NCBI GenBank assembly: GCA_036417435.1
Contig: CM070903.1
Coordinates: 78,051,501 to 78,115,500 of the forward strand
Length of the DNA stretch: 64,000 nt
Direction of reading: 5' to 3'
From: Inia geoffrensis
Lineage: Eukaryota > Chordata > Mammalia > Artiodactyla > Iniidae
Below, in pieces: positions 1-11,789 of the stretch. Below the pieces are notes generated by a model. That model was not told the DNA's origin. It made no database searches and saw nothing but the letters and a program-made list of their open reading frames with translations. Each line of letters opens with the position of its first letter. Within the stretch, counting starts at the first letter, position 1. The translations under genes were made by a program, and so were the position numbers.

Positions 1-304
1 CTTTTCCTTTACCAGGTGGAGTAAGATATGTGAAGAAAGTAGGGGGATGGTGCTTGGAAAGAAAAGTATCCAAAGAACTGGCATGAAAAACCAGATTATT
101 TGCTAACATATTCTTAGATTTTACATTATTTTGTTAAAAAAGAAAAACAGCTCCCAATTGAAAGCTGATTGCTGGTTTATTGTCTTAACAACCTTATTAT
201 TACACTTGATAAAAACACATATTAGTTGAGAGGTCTTATCTCCCTACTCCAACCTGTCATATTTCAATTAACTGTGACCAGATTACTATACTAGATATAG
301 TCTC

Positions 305-340
<36 letters not shown>

Positions 341-2550
341 TTCTGTAGAAAGTGGATACCAATACTTATTCTGTAATGCTGTCAGGATGATTAAATTTAA
401 TAATGTATGTAAAGCAAATGTAAATGCTTAATATGTATTCAGTAAATGGTGACTATCATCGTAGTTTCACATTCAATCGAATTTTATAAAATAGGTAGTA
501 TTTTGAGGTGGTTACTTTCAGTATCATAATTTTTCAGCTGATGACTTGAGACAAAGTGAAGTTAAGTTGCCGGCTCCAAATCACATACCCAATACAGTGT
601 AGAGATTGTCTTGAACTTTGAGCAAATTGTGGTCTCACTCTCAGGTAATGTGCATATTGGAAAGTATCAGCATGTTAACATGCAGGGAAATGAATGGTTG
701 GTCTTTCTCAGAAGTAATTGCAAGTTACCGTAGGACTGGGCAGTGATGGAATGAAGTCGCTTGATGGAAGAAGTTCTGGCAACCGAGGCAGTTCTCTAGA
801 GTTCCTTAAAGACGACAGAGAACAGGTGTCCTGTACTGTCTATCAACGAATGTCTTCTGTCTCAGTCAAGAGATGGGCCATGCAGACTGAAACAACTCTT
901 TGAACCAAACTATTGTAACAAAAAGTGTGAAAGGTTTTAAAATGGTAAATATCCCTCTGTGTCTGAAGCATAATGAAATGCATACATGGTACTGATGTGA
1001 GGTATTATGGGAGGTAATATCCAGAAGGCAGATTGGCTCATTTAACAAATTATTATTTTTCTCAACTGTGTTCCAGAGCTAGGCTAAACAAACCACTTCT
1101 ACACTTGAGAAACTCATTCCAAAAGAAGAGGAAAATAAGCACCCTATTATAACAAGTGCTACGGCTGCTGTAAATTCAGTGGTAATGTAAAGGAAGTAGC
1201 CTAACTGCCTCTGCCTGGGGGAGTGGACGATGGTTTCATAAAGTAGGAGATATATGAGTTGAGTTAAGATTTGAAGGATGTGTACAAGTACTCAGTGATG
1301 AGAAACACATACAGAGGTGTTTGTAGATTAAAGTGCATGTTCTAGAAGAAGAGGGTATATTTGGTCCAGAATATACAATAATTGTATAATTTCTTAATAT
1401 CAGAAATGGAAAATGAAAAAATATCTTAACAAATAACAAGATGGTTGCCTTATATTTAAGATAAATTTAATGCAATTATCCTACCAAGTCCAGATTTATT
1501 GCACACTTGCCTCACTCCTATTATTAGAGCATTTTATCATAGACCTGGGTTTTCAAACCAACATATGAATTGGTTAATAATCACAACTTGCTGATTTTCA
1601 CTGAGCTATTCAATACACTCTATTCTGAAGTAAGGAGATCATAGAAGTATGAGCTATATATAGTCAGAAAGACTAAAAACCTCAGTAACTAGAACAGACA
1701 TTTGCTTATTGGCATAGGTACACTGAAGGATGTTCTCTTCTCACATTACCAACATGTCAGGGTTTTTAACAGATGTTATTAAGACACCACAGTAATGCAG
1801 AGATGTATGTAAGCTGAGAGCATAATCACTATGAAGATTGAAGGCTGATGATTTGACTGTGTTGAAATTGCTCTGGTGTCCCTCTAATTTGTCACATGAC
1901 TTAATGTTTAACTCCATTATATGGTTTTAAAATCTGGATTCTTGACAATTTCTTTTTCTTTTCATGAAGTGCATAATGATTTGTAAACTGACTCTTCATG
2001 TTCCTAAACCACTGAGCATGTTAAAAATTAGTTTCCATGAAATAGAAGTGGTTTCAAAGGAAGTCTTGGCTCAAGTTGCTTCTGTTTATGAACTTTGACT
2101 GCCAGGATATCCATTCAACGAAAGATGGTGATTTCTAACGTATTCTATTTTTACTTTGATATCCTCCCTTAACGCTATGGTTTTCTCCAAGCTACTTCTC
2201 AGGATCTCCCTCCTGTTTGTCCTCAGGATATGTTACCATTAGCAACTGTTATTACTGGCCCTCCTTGTTCCATCAACTACCAATTCTTAGGGTAAAAGTG
2301 GAAAAACCTTGCAAATATAATTGCTTAAGGAAATATTTCTACACGTATTACTAGGGGTGATTTTTAGCATCCTTTTTAAATATGTTGACACATGAAAAGC
2401 AGGTGAGAATGAAAGAAAATGATCTTGATTATTTAGCATAAACTAAGCCAAAAAAATTAACCTTAATAATAAAGACACAACAGTGGATTTTCCTGTTGCT
2501 CTTTTGACTTGACTTAATTCTCTTCATTTCTATGAAAACTTGAGCAAAAA
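1..2550. other. Gene-free AT-rich DNA with faint old repeats
   Basis: No open frame here has a recognisable protein; those present are under 70 codons. The stretch near 500-620 looks like a decayed MIR (minus). The stretch near 1190-1320 looks like the reverse of an L2 3' region. Both are weak. The rest shows nothing I can assign. Confidence 0.5.
306..340. repeat. (CA)n microsatellite
   Basis: An uninterrupted CA dinucleotide run of about 17 units. Its length makes it a likely polymorphic marker. Confidence 0.95.
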
Positions 2551-2554
2551 ACAT

Positions 2555-2680
2555 TAACTGAATGTTTATTTGTACTAGGCATTGTTTTAAGTGCTTTGAA
2601 AATGATTAGAAAAATCAGAACAAACATTCTTCTCTTGAGAAATTCACCAGCTAGAGGGAGAAGAGACACAGATGAAAAGA
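2555..2680 (-). repeat. L2 LINE 3' fragment (ancient)
   Basis: The order 'tactaggcattgttttaagtg', then 'gagaaattcaccagctagagg', matches the reverse of the L2 3' region (the reverse of 'cagtgcctggcacatagtagg' and 'gctccatgaggg'). It is heavily diverged. Confidence 0.45.
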
Positions 2681-3079
2681 TGAGTTTTTAATAAGGATAC
2701 TAGAATAATTCACATGATGCAAAGTTAAATTTCTATTTTGGGGGTAGAAAAACAAACTTCATTTTTATGTATTAGGGACTCAGTTTATATTTTAGCATAA
2801 ACTAGAGGATTTAGACATGTTTGGGATGTCTGGAGGATCAACGGTAGGGACTCATCTGGAATTTCTTTGCATGGCAAACCAAAGAGTTTTATAGTAAAGA
2901 ACTCTGAGTAGCAGAGTGGGTTGAGATGTGCAAAAAAATTAGTTCAAATCTCTTTGGAAGAGGAAATTTTTCTTGTCCTTTCTCTTGTGAACATGTTCTT
3001 GAGTCTCAATGAGAGGACTAAGGAAAAAAAGGTCTGAGTCTAACTTTCTGTTTAGGGAGGGTACAGAACTTGGAAGACA

Positions 3080-3260
3080 GAACCTAAGCTGTGGAGTCAG
3101 ACTTTGAATATCTGCCATTTTCTACCTGTGTGCTCATGGGTAGTTTATCTCTTGAAATTTTATTTTCCTCTTATTCAACATGTAGATATTAATACTTTAC
3201 CTTAAAAATCATATGACAATGGTTAATACAAAAATTTGATGAATGCTTAGTCTGTAGAGT
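3080..3260 (+). repeat. MIR SINE (ancient)
   Basis: MIR landmarks appear in order: 'gtggagtcagactttgaat', a 'tgccattttctacctgtgtg' core, the 'tcctcttattcaacatgtag' stretch (the usual cctcatctgtaaaatg region), and a trailing 'gaatgctta'. Diverged, with no visible duplication. Confidence 0.6.
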
Positions 3261-3689
3261 AAATTATTTTAGGCAAGAGAATCAAAAACAAAAGGAACAT
3301 TAGATATGAAACCTGCACTTAAAGGAAATAATATTGGTTTTGGGACTAGAATAGGTACATTCGGTTAGTTTATATATAGCCTCAACCAAGTCATGTAGGT
3401 GTATTATGAAGCCTACTATTTTAGCACTGGTTAAATATTATAGCCTTTAGATATGTGTTCGATATTAATTTAGAGGAGATGCTGACTACAGTGTGAGGGG
3501 AGGGATCTGGGCCAAAGAAGAGAGGACAGCTGGTGCTATATCTAGTCTAACTACCCAAAATAGACTATTTTTATAAAGAAGAGATTGAGACACCTTTATT
3601 TGTCAAGGTCAAGTGCTGTCCATTATCAGTTGTCAGAGACTTGATAGTAAGTTGACTTCAATTAGAGAAAGTAATGTCATCTCGTACTC

Positions 3690-3750
3690 CATTATATGTA
3701 TATACATATATGCATATATTTTTTCTTTATATATACATATATAGTTATAC
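3690..3750. repeat. TA-rich simple repeat
   Basis: Interrupted TATA/CATATA tract with partial inverted symmetry around 'tatatatacatatata'. Confidence 0.7.
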
Positions 3751-3779
3751 ATTCCCATACATAATTGTAATGTATAACA

Positions 3780-6200
3780 CATATGTGAAAAAATGCAGAG
3801 AAAACATATTTGCAGAGTTCAATTAACTATGACAAAGAGAACATCTGTGTAATCATCACCCAGTTCAAGGAATGGAATATTGCCAGCACCCACTCTCCCT
3901 TCATTCACTATTTCTTCCCTCTGAATAAACATAATGATAATACTGATTTCTAATGTTACCCTTAGTTTAGCTTTTACTAAACGCTTTAGTTTTTGAGTTT
4001 CGTACCAGTGGAAACATGCAGTATATATTATCCTTGACTGAATTCTTTTGATAAATATTAGGTTAGTGATATTCGAATACGTTGTTGCCTTTGGCTGTAG
4101 TTTATTTTCATTACCATATACTATTACAGTGTATAAATGTGCTGTCAGTTAAATAGCCATTCTTCTGCTATTGGGTATTTCCGAGTTCTTGACCATTATG
4201 AATACTGCTGCTATGAATAATTTTGTATGTGTCTTTTGATGCCTCTATGTATGATTTTTTTTTAATATACTAGTGGAATTCCTCTGTCATAAGGAAGGGC
4301 ATGCTATTTCAACTTTAGAAGAAAATGCCAATAGTGTGTTCTCAAATTATTTTGTTTAGTCATTTTCTGTGGACATTCCAAGTGTTTTTGAAAGAAGGTG
4401 TATTCTGCAGGTGTTGAGTGCAATGTTCCATATATTTCAATAGGGTCGTTTGCTAATTACATTGTTCAAATTTTCTCTATATTTACTGATTTTCTTTTTC
4501 CTGTTTGTTCTATCAGCTAGTGAATAAGCTGCATTAAAATATCCCCTGTCACTTATTTGTCTGTTTCTTTTTGTACACTTGTTATTTTTTTCTCACATAT
4601 TTTGAGACAATGACACTGTGCAAAATGTATATTTTATGTCTTTATTCTCTATGATCCTAGTGGGTAACCTTTTACCATTTGATGTGTCTGGCTTTATTTC
4701 TAAATTTTGTGTTTTTGTACTAAAGTCTACTTTGATACAGATAGAACTTAGATTTCTTTTGGTTAGTGTTTGTATTCTATATCTTTTTCCAAATTTTTAA
4801 CTTCAACCTTGCAGTACTCATATTTTAGAAATGTTTTTTGCAGTTAGTATATTATTATTTTTTGATTTTTATATCTTTCCTTTAATTAGAGCACTTATCT
4901 ACTTATAAGTAATATAACTATTGATATAGTTGTATTAAAATCTGTCAGCTTCCTATTTGCTTTCTATTTATCTCTCCTCTCTCTTTTCTTGTTTCCACCT
5001 TCTGCTTCTTTTGGGGAGATTACATATTTATCTGGTTCCATTTTTTTTCTCTGTTAGGTGAAGATTATTTGTAGTTATCATTTCTGTGAATACTTTAGGA
5101 ATAAAATGTCCTTGACTTAGTCTAAATTAATTGTCACTTTTACCTTAAAAAGAAATCCAAGGGACTTAAAACACTTTAACTCCTTTTACCACTACATTTC
5201 ATCTCAATGCAATTGTTACATATTTTAATTCTCTTTCTCTCTCTCTCTCTATGTACCCTAAGACATTATTATTATTTGATATAGTCAATGTTTACTAGAT
5301 TCAGCCTGATGTTGACCACTTTTATTGCTCTTCATTCCTTCCTGTATCTCTGATCTTCCATCTGAAATTATTTTCTTTCTGCTTGAAAATTACTCCTTGT
5401 AATTCATTTTGTCTGTTAAGAAAAATTCTCATAATTTTTATTTATATGAAGGTAATTTTATTTCACATTAATTTTTGAAAATGTTTGTTTTATTTTGTTT
5501 TTCTGGGTATAGCGATCTAGAGTTTTTATTTATTTTAGTACTGTAAAAGTATACTTCACTGTTTTTTATTTCATTTTATTTTATTACTTTTGTTGAGGAT
5601 TCAGCTCTCAGTCCAATTGTTGATCCTTTGAAAATTTTTGTGTGTGTGCTTTTAGCTTCTTTTACACACTGTTATTGTTTCCAGTTTTCAGGAATATCAG
5701 TAAAATATAGTTAGGTCAGAATTGCTTGGATCACACATACCTTCTTAAATTTTATCACCAGATAATTCTCATCTATTATCTCTTCACATATGGCTGCTGC
5801 TATGTCTAAATTATTAAATTCTCTTATTAACAGTGTCTAAATTATTAAATTCTATTGTTAAATTATTAATTTTGTTTTAAAATCTCTTAATTGCAGAATT
5901 TCTACTCTATAGATTTTCATCTTTTATTTATTTGAATATATTAAGAATAATTAAAATGGTCTAGCAACTCCAATATCTGGAGCTCCATTGAATAGGCTTC
6001 TATTACATTTTGTTTATGCTGGATGCAATTCATGTATTCTGTGGCCATGTGTTCCTGATTATTTTGACCATGTATATTTGAAAATTTTTGAGTTGATTTG
6101 AAGTCAGACTACAGTCCCTGAAAGTGCCAGTTTATATTGAGTGCACATTCTCTTCCAGGGTATAGTTCTTTCAAATTTCAACCAAAAATATGCAGAAGTT
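3780..6200 (-). repeat. Ancient L1M/HAL1-like LINE remnants
   Basis: The antisense phrases fit old L1: 'gaatactgctgctatgaata' (reverse of the conserved 3' ORF2 region), 'gaaggtgtattctgcaggtg' followed by 'gttctatcagctagtg', and 'gaggattcagctctcagtcc' (the old L1/HAL1 'gagaagtcagctg' region). No long open frame survives. More than one insertion may be present, and subfamily assignment needs a repeat-library search. Confidence 0.5.
5229..5251. repeat. (CT)n short simple repeat
   Basis: A short CT dinucleotide tract inside the old LINE debris. Confidence 0.8.
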
Positions 6201-6455
6201 TAACAGAGACCTGCCACCTTAGCAGGTCCTCAACTCCAATTTTTATCCACCCAGCCCCGTAAGCTTGTCAAAATGTGATTCAAATTGTTTTCTTCTTAGT
6301 AGTCTTTAAAAGAATCAGTAGATATTTCCAGGGGGAAAGTGTCTAAAATGCTAGACTCATTTTTCCAGAGCCTCATTTCCTTCATTCTTACATAGTTACA
6401 CTGAATAGGCAATTCTTCACTGTCTTAGTAGCTCTGCAAGGACACTCTAATGGAT

Positions 6456-6545
6456 TATTCATCTATCTATCTTTCTCTTTATATATCACCTGTCTATCTA
6501 TCTTTATTTCTATCCATTTATCTATCTGTCTCTGTTTCTCTATCA
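6456..6545. repeat. Imperfect (CTAT)n / pyrimidine-rich tetranucleotide repeat
   Basis: Repeated CTAT/CTGT units with TTTCT interruptions over about 90 bases. It is a degenerate tetranucleotide microsatellite. Confidence 0.8.
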
Positions 6546-7087
6546 TCTATCCCAGTTTCTTTAGTTATCCTTAGTAGAGGGTTGGTCTAAATTAACTAAG
6601 TTTCCTTAATCAGAAATGGGCTCCTAATTGCCAAAAGGCCTTTATTTATTGTTTTGCTTTAAATGATCAATATAAATGGTGTTCTACTCTGCTATCATAC
6701 TGTTTGGCTGAAAAGTTACTTTTAAAAAGACTCATTCTTGTTTCAGTTTTTTATTCTAAGAATTACCATGTATTATAGCTTAAATGGTTAAGTTTGAAAT
6801 GAAATTAATTCATTTTAGTTAAAATTGAGTTTTTTTTATTAATTAGGATATGTTTCCCCTTTTAAAAAGATTTATTTTAAGTGTCTTTGGATAATGAGGA
6901 CTTTCTACAATTTGAAGCCCACAATATCTTTTTAGACATAAAATTTGCAAAAGACTTGTTTAAATATTATTTTAAATATCTGTTTAAATTTAAAGTTACT
7001 AAGTTACTACATATTACATAATTACTAAAATGTCACTAAATTAAATATTACTAAGGCGTTTTCCTAAAAACCACCAGTGTTAAGCAA

Positions 7088-7582
7088 TGTTAGGCAGAAT
7101 AATGACCACTCAAAGATGCCCATTTTCTAATATTAAAGATACTGAAAACTTGTAAATATGTTAGTTACACGACAAAAGGGAATTGCAACTATAATTAAGT
7201 GTACAAACCTAGAGAAGAAATTAATCTGGATTATTTGAGAGGGTTCACATTAATTATATGAATACTTAAAAGTGAAGAGTTTTTCCCAGCTGTAGCTAGT
7301 AAGAGAGATGTAACATTAGATGTATCAACTTGTTATTGCTGCCTTTGAAGGAGGCCATGAGCCAAGGAATGCAGGTGGCCTCTAGAGACTGGAAAAGGCA
7401 AGGAAATGGATTTTCCCCTAGAGCCTTTATAAAGGAATGCACCCCTGCCAAACACCTTGATTTTAGCTCAGTGTGACCTATGTCTGACTTCTGACCCACA
7501 GTAGTGAAAGATGATAAATTTGTGTTATTTTAAGCAACTAAGTCTGTGGTAGTTTGTTATGCCAGCCATAAAAACTAATACA
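7088..7582 (+). repeat. MaLR solo LTR (MLT1-type)
   Basis: The element runs from TGTTAGGCAGAATAATG to ...AACTAATACA. Between these lie the family's typical phrases: 'gcaggtggcctctagagact', 'ctagagcctttataaaggaa', 'ccttgattttagctcagtg', and a polyadenylation-like 'gataaatttgtgtt' before 'aagcaactaagtctgtgg'. This is an old endogenous-retrovirus (ERVL-MaLR) LTR with no internal region attached. The flanking 5-bp duplications have decayed beyond recognition. Confidence 0.85.
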
Positions 7583-7651
7583 GCCTCTAAATGAGCTCAC
7601 GATTTCTAATTTCTTCATGTAATTATTTTATCATGCTACCACAGTGTGATC

Positions 7652-8890
7652 TTTTTTTTTTTTTTTTTAACATCTTTATTGGAGTATAATTGCTTTACAA
7701 TGGTGTGGTAGTTTCTGCTTTATAACAAAGTGAATCAGTTATACATATACACATGTTCCCATAACTCTTCCCTCTTGCATCTCCCTCCCTCCCACCTTCC
7801 CTATCCCACCCCTCTAGGTGGTCACAAAGCACCAAGCTGATCTCCCTGTGCCATGCGGCTGCTTCCCACTAGCTATCTATTTTACGTTTGGTAGTGTATA
7901 TGTGTCCATGCCACTCTCTCACTTTGTCATAGCTTACCCTTCCTCCTCCCCATACCCTCAAGTCCATTCTCTAGTAGGTCTGTGTTTTATGGTTTTCTCA
8001 GGGTATATGCCCAGGAGTGGGATGACTGGGTCGTATGGTATTTCTATTTTTAGTTTTTTAAGGAAACTCCATACTGTTCTTCATAGTGGCTGTATCAATT
8101 TACATTCCCATCAACAGTGCAAGAGTGTTCCCTTTTCTCCACACCCTTTCCAGCATTTATTGTTTCTAAATTTTTTGATGATGGCCATTCTGACCAGTGT
8201 GAGATGATATCTCATTGTAGTTTTAATTTGCATTTCTCTAATGATTAACGATGTTGAGCATCCTTTCATGTGTTTGTTGGCAGTCTGTATATCTTCTTTG
8301 AAGAAATGTCTATTTAGGTCTTCTGCCCATTTTTTGGATTGGGTTGTTTGTTTTTTTGTTATTGAGCTGCATGAGCTGCTTGTAAATTTTGGAGATTAAT
8401 CCTTTGTCAGTTGATTCATTTGCAAATATTTTTCCCATTCTGAGGGTTGTCTTTTGGTCTTGTTTATGGTTTCCTTTGCTGTGCAAAAGCTTTGAAGTTT
8501 CATTAGGTCCCATTTGTTTATTTTTGTTTTTATTTCCATTTATCTAGGAGGTGGGTCAAAAAGGATCTTGATGTGATTTATGTCATCGAGTGTTCTGCCT
8601 ATGTTTTCCTCTAAAAGTTTGATAGTGTCTGGCCTTACGTTTAGGTCTTTACTCCATTTTGAGTTTATTTTTGTGTATGGTGTTAGGGAGTGTTCTGATT
8701 TCATACTTTTACTTTTACCTGTCCAGTTTTCCAAGCACCACTTATTGAAGAGGCTGTCTTTTCTCCACTGTATATTCTTGCCCACTTTATCAAAGATAAG
8801 GTGGCCATATGTGCGTGGGTTTATCTCTGGGCTTTCTATCCTGTTCCATAGATCTGTATTTCTGTTTTTGTGCCAGTACCATACTTTCTT
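7652..8890 (-). mobile_element. 5'-truncated L1, copy 1 of an adjacent pair
   Basis: A 17-base T run (7652-7668, the antisense poly(A)) is followed by the L1 3' UTR and the C-terminal part of ORF2, both read on the minus strand. Minus-strand translation gives recognisable ORF2 blocks such as [20 protein letters not shown] and ILFDPPPR. Compared with copy 2, about 320 bases are missing at about 7990, removing most of the last ORF2 exon-like block and the UTR junction. The frame is broken by indels and by a TAA directly after DPPPR (8540-8542 area). The 5' end stops at about 8885-8890, where copy 2's poly(T) begins. Dead and non-mobile. Confidence 0.9.
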
Positions 8891-10779
8891 TTCTTTTTTT
8901 TTTTTTTTAAACATCTTTATTGGGGTATACTTGCTTTACAATGGTGTGTCACTTTCTACCTTATAACAAAGTAAATCAGTTATACATATACATATGTTCC
9001 CATATCTCTTCCCTCTTACGTCTCCCTCCCTCCCACCCTCTCTATCCCACCCCTCCAGGCGGTCACAAAGCACGGAGCCGATATCCCTGTGCCAAGTGGC
9101 TGCTTCCCACTAGCTATCTACCTTACGTTTGTTAATATATATATGTCCATGTCTCTCTCTCGCCCTATCACAGCTCACCCTTCCCCCTCCCCATATCCTC
9201 AAGTCCGTTCTCCAGTAGGTCTGTGTCTTTATTTCTGTCTTACCCCTAGGTTCTTCATAACATTTTTTCCCCTTAAATTCCATATATATGTGTTAGCATA
9301 CGATACTTGTCTTTCTCTTTCTGACTTACTTCACTCTGTATGACAGACTTGAGGTCTATCCACCTCATTACAAATAGCTCAATTTCGTTTCTTTTAATGG
9401 CTGAGTAATATTCCATTGTATATATGTGCCACATCTTCTTTATCCATTCATCCAACGATGGGCACTTAGGTTGTTTCCATCTCTGGACTATTGTAAATAG
9501 AGCTGCAATGAACATTTTGGTACATGACCCTTTTTGAATTTTGATTTTCTCAGGGTATATGCCCAGTAGTGGGATTGCTGGGTCATATGGTAGTTTTATT
9601 TGTAGTTTTTTAAGGAACCTCCATACTGTTCTCCACAGTGGCTGAACCAATTCACATTCCCACCAGCAGTGCAAGAGTGTTCCCTTTTCTCCACACCCTC
9701 TCCAGCATTTATTGTTTCTAGATTTTTTGTTGATGGCCATTCTGACTGGTGTGAGATGATATCTCATTGTAGTTTTGAGTTGCATTTCTCTAATGATTAA
9801 TGATGTTGAGCATTCTTTCATGTGTTTGTTGGCAGTCTGCATATCTTCTTTGGAGAAATGTCTATTTAGGTCTTCTGCCCATTTTTGGATTGGGTTGTTT
9901 GTTTTTTTGTTATTGAGCTGCATGAGCTGCTTGTAAATTTTGGAGATTAATCCTTTGTCAGTTGATTCATTTGCAAATATTTTCTCCCATTCTGAGGGCT
10001 GTCTTTTGGTCTTGTTTATAGCTTCCTTTGCTGTGCAAAAGCTTTGAAGTTTCATTAGGTCCCATTTGTTTATTTTTGTTTTTATTTCCATTTATCTAGG
10101 AGGTGGGTCAAAAAGGATCTTGCTGTGATTTATGTCATAGAGTGTTCTGCCTATGTTTTCCTCTAAGAGTTTGATAGTTTCTGGCCTTATATTTAGGTCT
10201 TTAATCCATTTTGAGCTTATTTTTGTGTATGGTGTTAGGGAGTGATCTAATCTCATACTTTTACATGTACCTGTCCAGTTTTCCCAGCACCACTTATTGA
10301 AGAGGCTGTCCTTTCTCCACTGTATATTACTGTCTCCTTTATCAAAGATAAGGTGACCATATATGCATGGGTTTATCTCTGGGCTTTCTATCCTGTTCCA
10401 TTGATCTATCTTTCTGTTTTTGTGCCAGCACCATACTGTCTTGATTACTGTAGCTTTGTAGTATAGTCTGAAGTCAGGGAGCCTGATTCCTCCAGCTCTG
10501 TTTTTCGTCCTCAAGATTGCTTTGGCTATTCAGGGTCTTTTGTGTTTCCATACAAATTGTGAAATTTTTTGTTCCAGTTCTGTGAAAAATGCCAGTGGTA
10601 GTTTGACAGAGGTTGCATTGAATCTGTAGATTGCTTTGGGTAGTAGAGTCATTTTCACAATGTTGATTCTTCCAATCCAAGAACATGGTATATCTCTCTA
10701 TCTATTTGTATTATCTTTAATCTCTTTCATCAGTGTCTTATAATTTTCCGCATACAGGTCTTTTGTCTCCTTAGGTAGG
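8891..10779 (-). mobile_element. 5'-truncated L1, copy 2 of an adjacent pair
   Basis: The T run at 8894-8908 is followed by the 3' UTR and about 500 codons of ORF2 on the minus strand. Two long open pieces in the same frame, 10514-10092 and 10091-9273, are separated only by one TAA right after DPPPR. They contain the ORF2 C-terminal blocks [42 protein letters not shown] and [14 protein letters not shown]. Upstream of 10514 the frame shifts (10686-10474). The 5' end coincides with the SINE at 10780. This is the reverse-transcriptase protein's zinc-knuckle/C-terminal end only; the RT and endonuclease domains are absent. Confidence 0.92.
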
Positions 10780-11009
10780 TTTTTTTTTTTGTTGTTGTTG
10801 TTGTTGTTGTTGTTTTTGTGGTACGCGGGCCTCTCACTGTCGTGGCCTCTCCCGTTGTGGAGCACAGGCTCTGGACGTGCAGGCTCAGAGGCCATGGTTT
10901 ATGGGCCCAGCCGCTCCTCATCATGTGGGATCTTCCCGGACCGGGGCACGAACCCATGTCCCCTGCATCGGCAGGCGGACTCTCAACCACTGCGCCACCA
11001 GGGAAGCCC
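10780..11009 (-). mobile_element. CHR-type tRNA-derived SINE
   Basis: In minus orientation the head is GGGCTTCCCTGGTGGCGCAG (ending at 11009), with an A-box-like TGGCGCAGTGG and a B-box-like GGTTCG(T)GCCC. The tail at the left is a T run followed by a (GTT)n tract at about 10791-10813, a microsatellite grown out of the poly(A). The usual target duplication is not clear: AGGTAGG on the left against AGGCTAC on the right. It sits exactly at the 5' end of the neighbouring L1. Confidence 0.9.
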
Positions 11010-11789
11010 CAGGCTACCTCTTTTTAACATGAGACCTAAAGTTCAATTCTTTGGTAAGACTATCTTCTACCTGTCTTGAGCCTGTCTTGAGCCCAGTTGA
11101 AATGTTTCTGCAGTGCTCAGATTTAACTAGCTAAGAAGAACAAAAAAGTATTTCAATTCATTTGACAGAAATCTTCTAACAAAAAGAATGCATCCTAAAA
11201 TAAATGTCTCTGGATGAAAAAAAAAACATGACAATGCAGTGGAAGTTTGGTCCTGTCTTTTAAGGTCAGGAGCATATTTTGGCTTTTGTGTGATTCTCAA
11301 TTCAAAATATCTGTCCTCATTAATAATGTGGTAAAAAGGGTCATGTAAGATTTGGCACCAAAATATTGGTTACCCTTATAACCAACAGAGAAGATACTCT
11401 TTAGGCGCTTTGGATCTGCTTTGCAGAGAAAGAAATATATCTTTGCTGTACTGAGAATTGCACAGTCAGAAAATTTTTGCTGAATAGAGAACTATCTCAG
11501 TCACTCATGACTTATTTTTTATTGACCAGAAACTGGATCATAGACCCAATTTTCTAACCCAGGGAAAACAGAATAACACCTGTGGCTGAGAGCTCTCTCT
11601 GAGTGAATAGAATGCAGTTCTCCCATTTTATTTGAGAATATATTAGATACACAGAAAATAGAGATTGTAATTATGGGTCAAATAGAAGCTCAAATCGAAC
11701 ACATGGTATTTATGAATAAAAAAATATTTACCGGCCTACCATGGAAAACAGTTGACATAGACCTTGTTCTTACAGTTTTGGGAAGTAGA

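Noticed and set aside
5229..6545. Possible CRISPR-like array from repeated CTAT/CT units
   Set aside because: Irregular short units with no constant spacer length; a degenerate microsatellite in mammalian DNA.
7818..8207. 129-codon plus-strand frame over the L1
   Set aside because: Antisense reading of the L1 3' UTR and ORF2; the same antisense frames recur in the other L1 copies.
9273..10514. Long minus-strand open frames that could be read as a gene
   Set aside because: They are the C-terminal part of L1 ORF2, 5'-truncated and interrupted by a stop; part of a dead element.
10780..11020. Target-site duplication AGGTAGG/AGGCTAC for the SINE
   Set aside because: Too short and mismatched to trust; the site also coincides with the L1 5' end.
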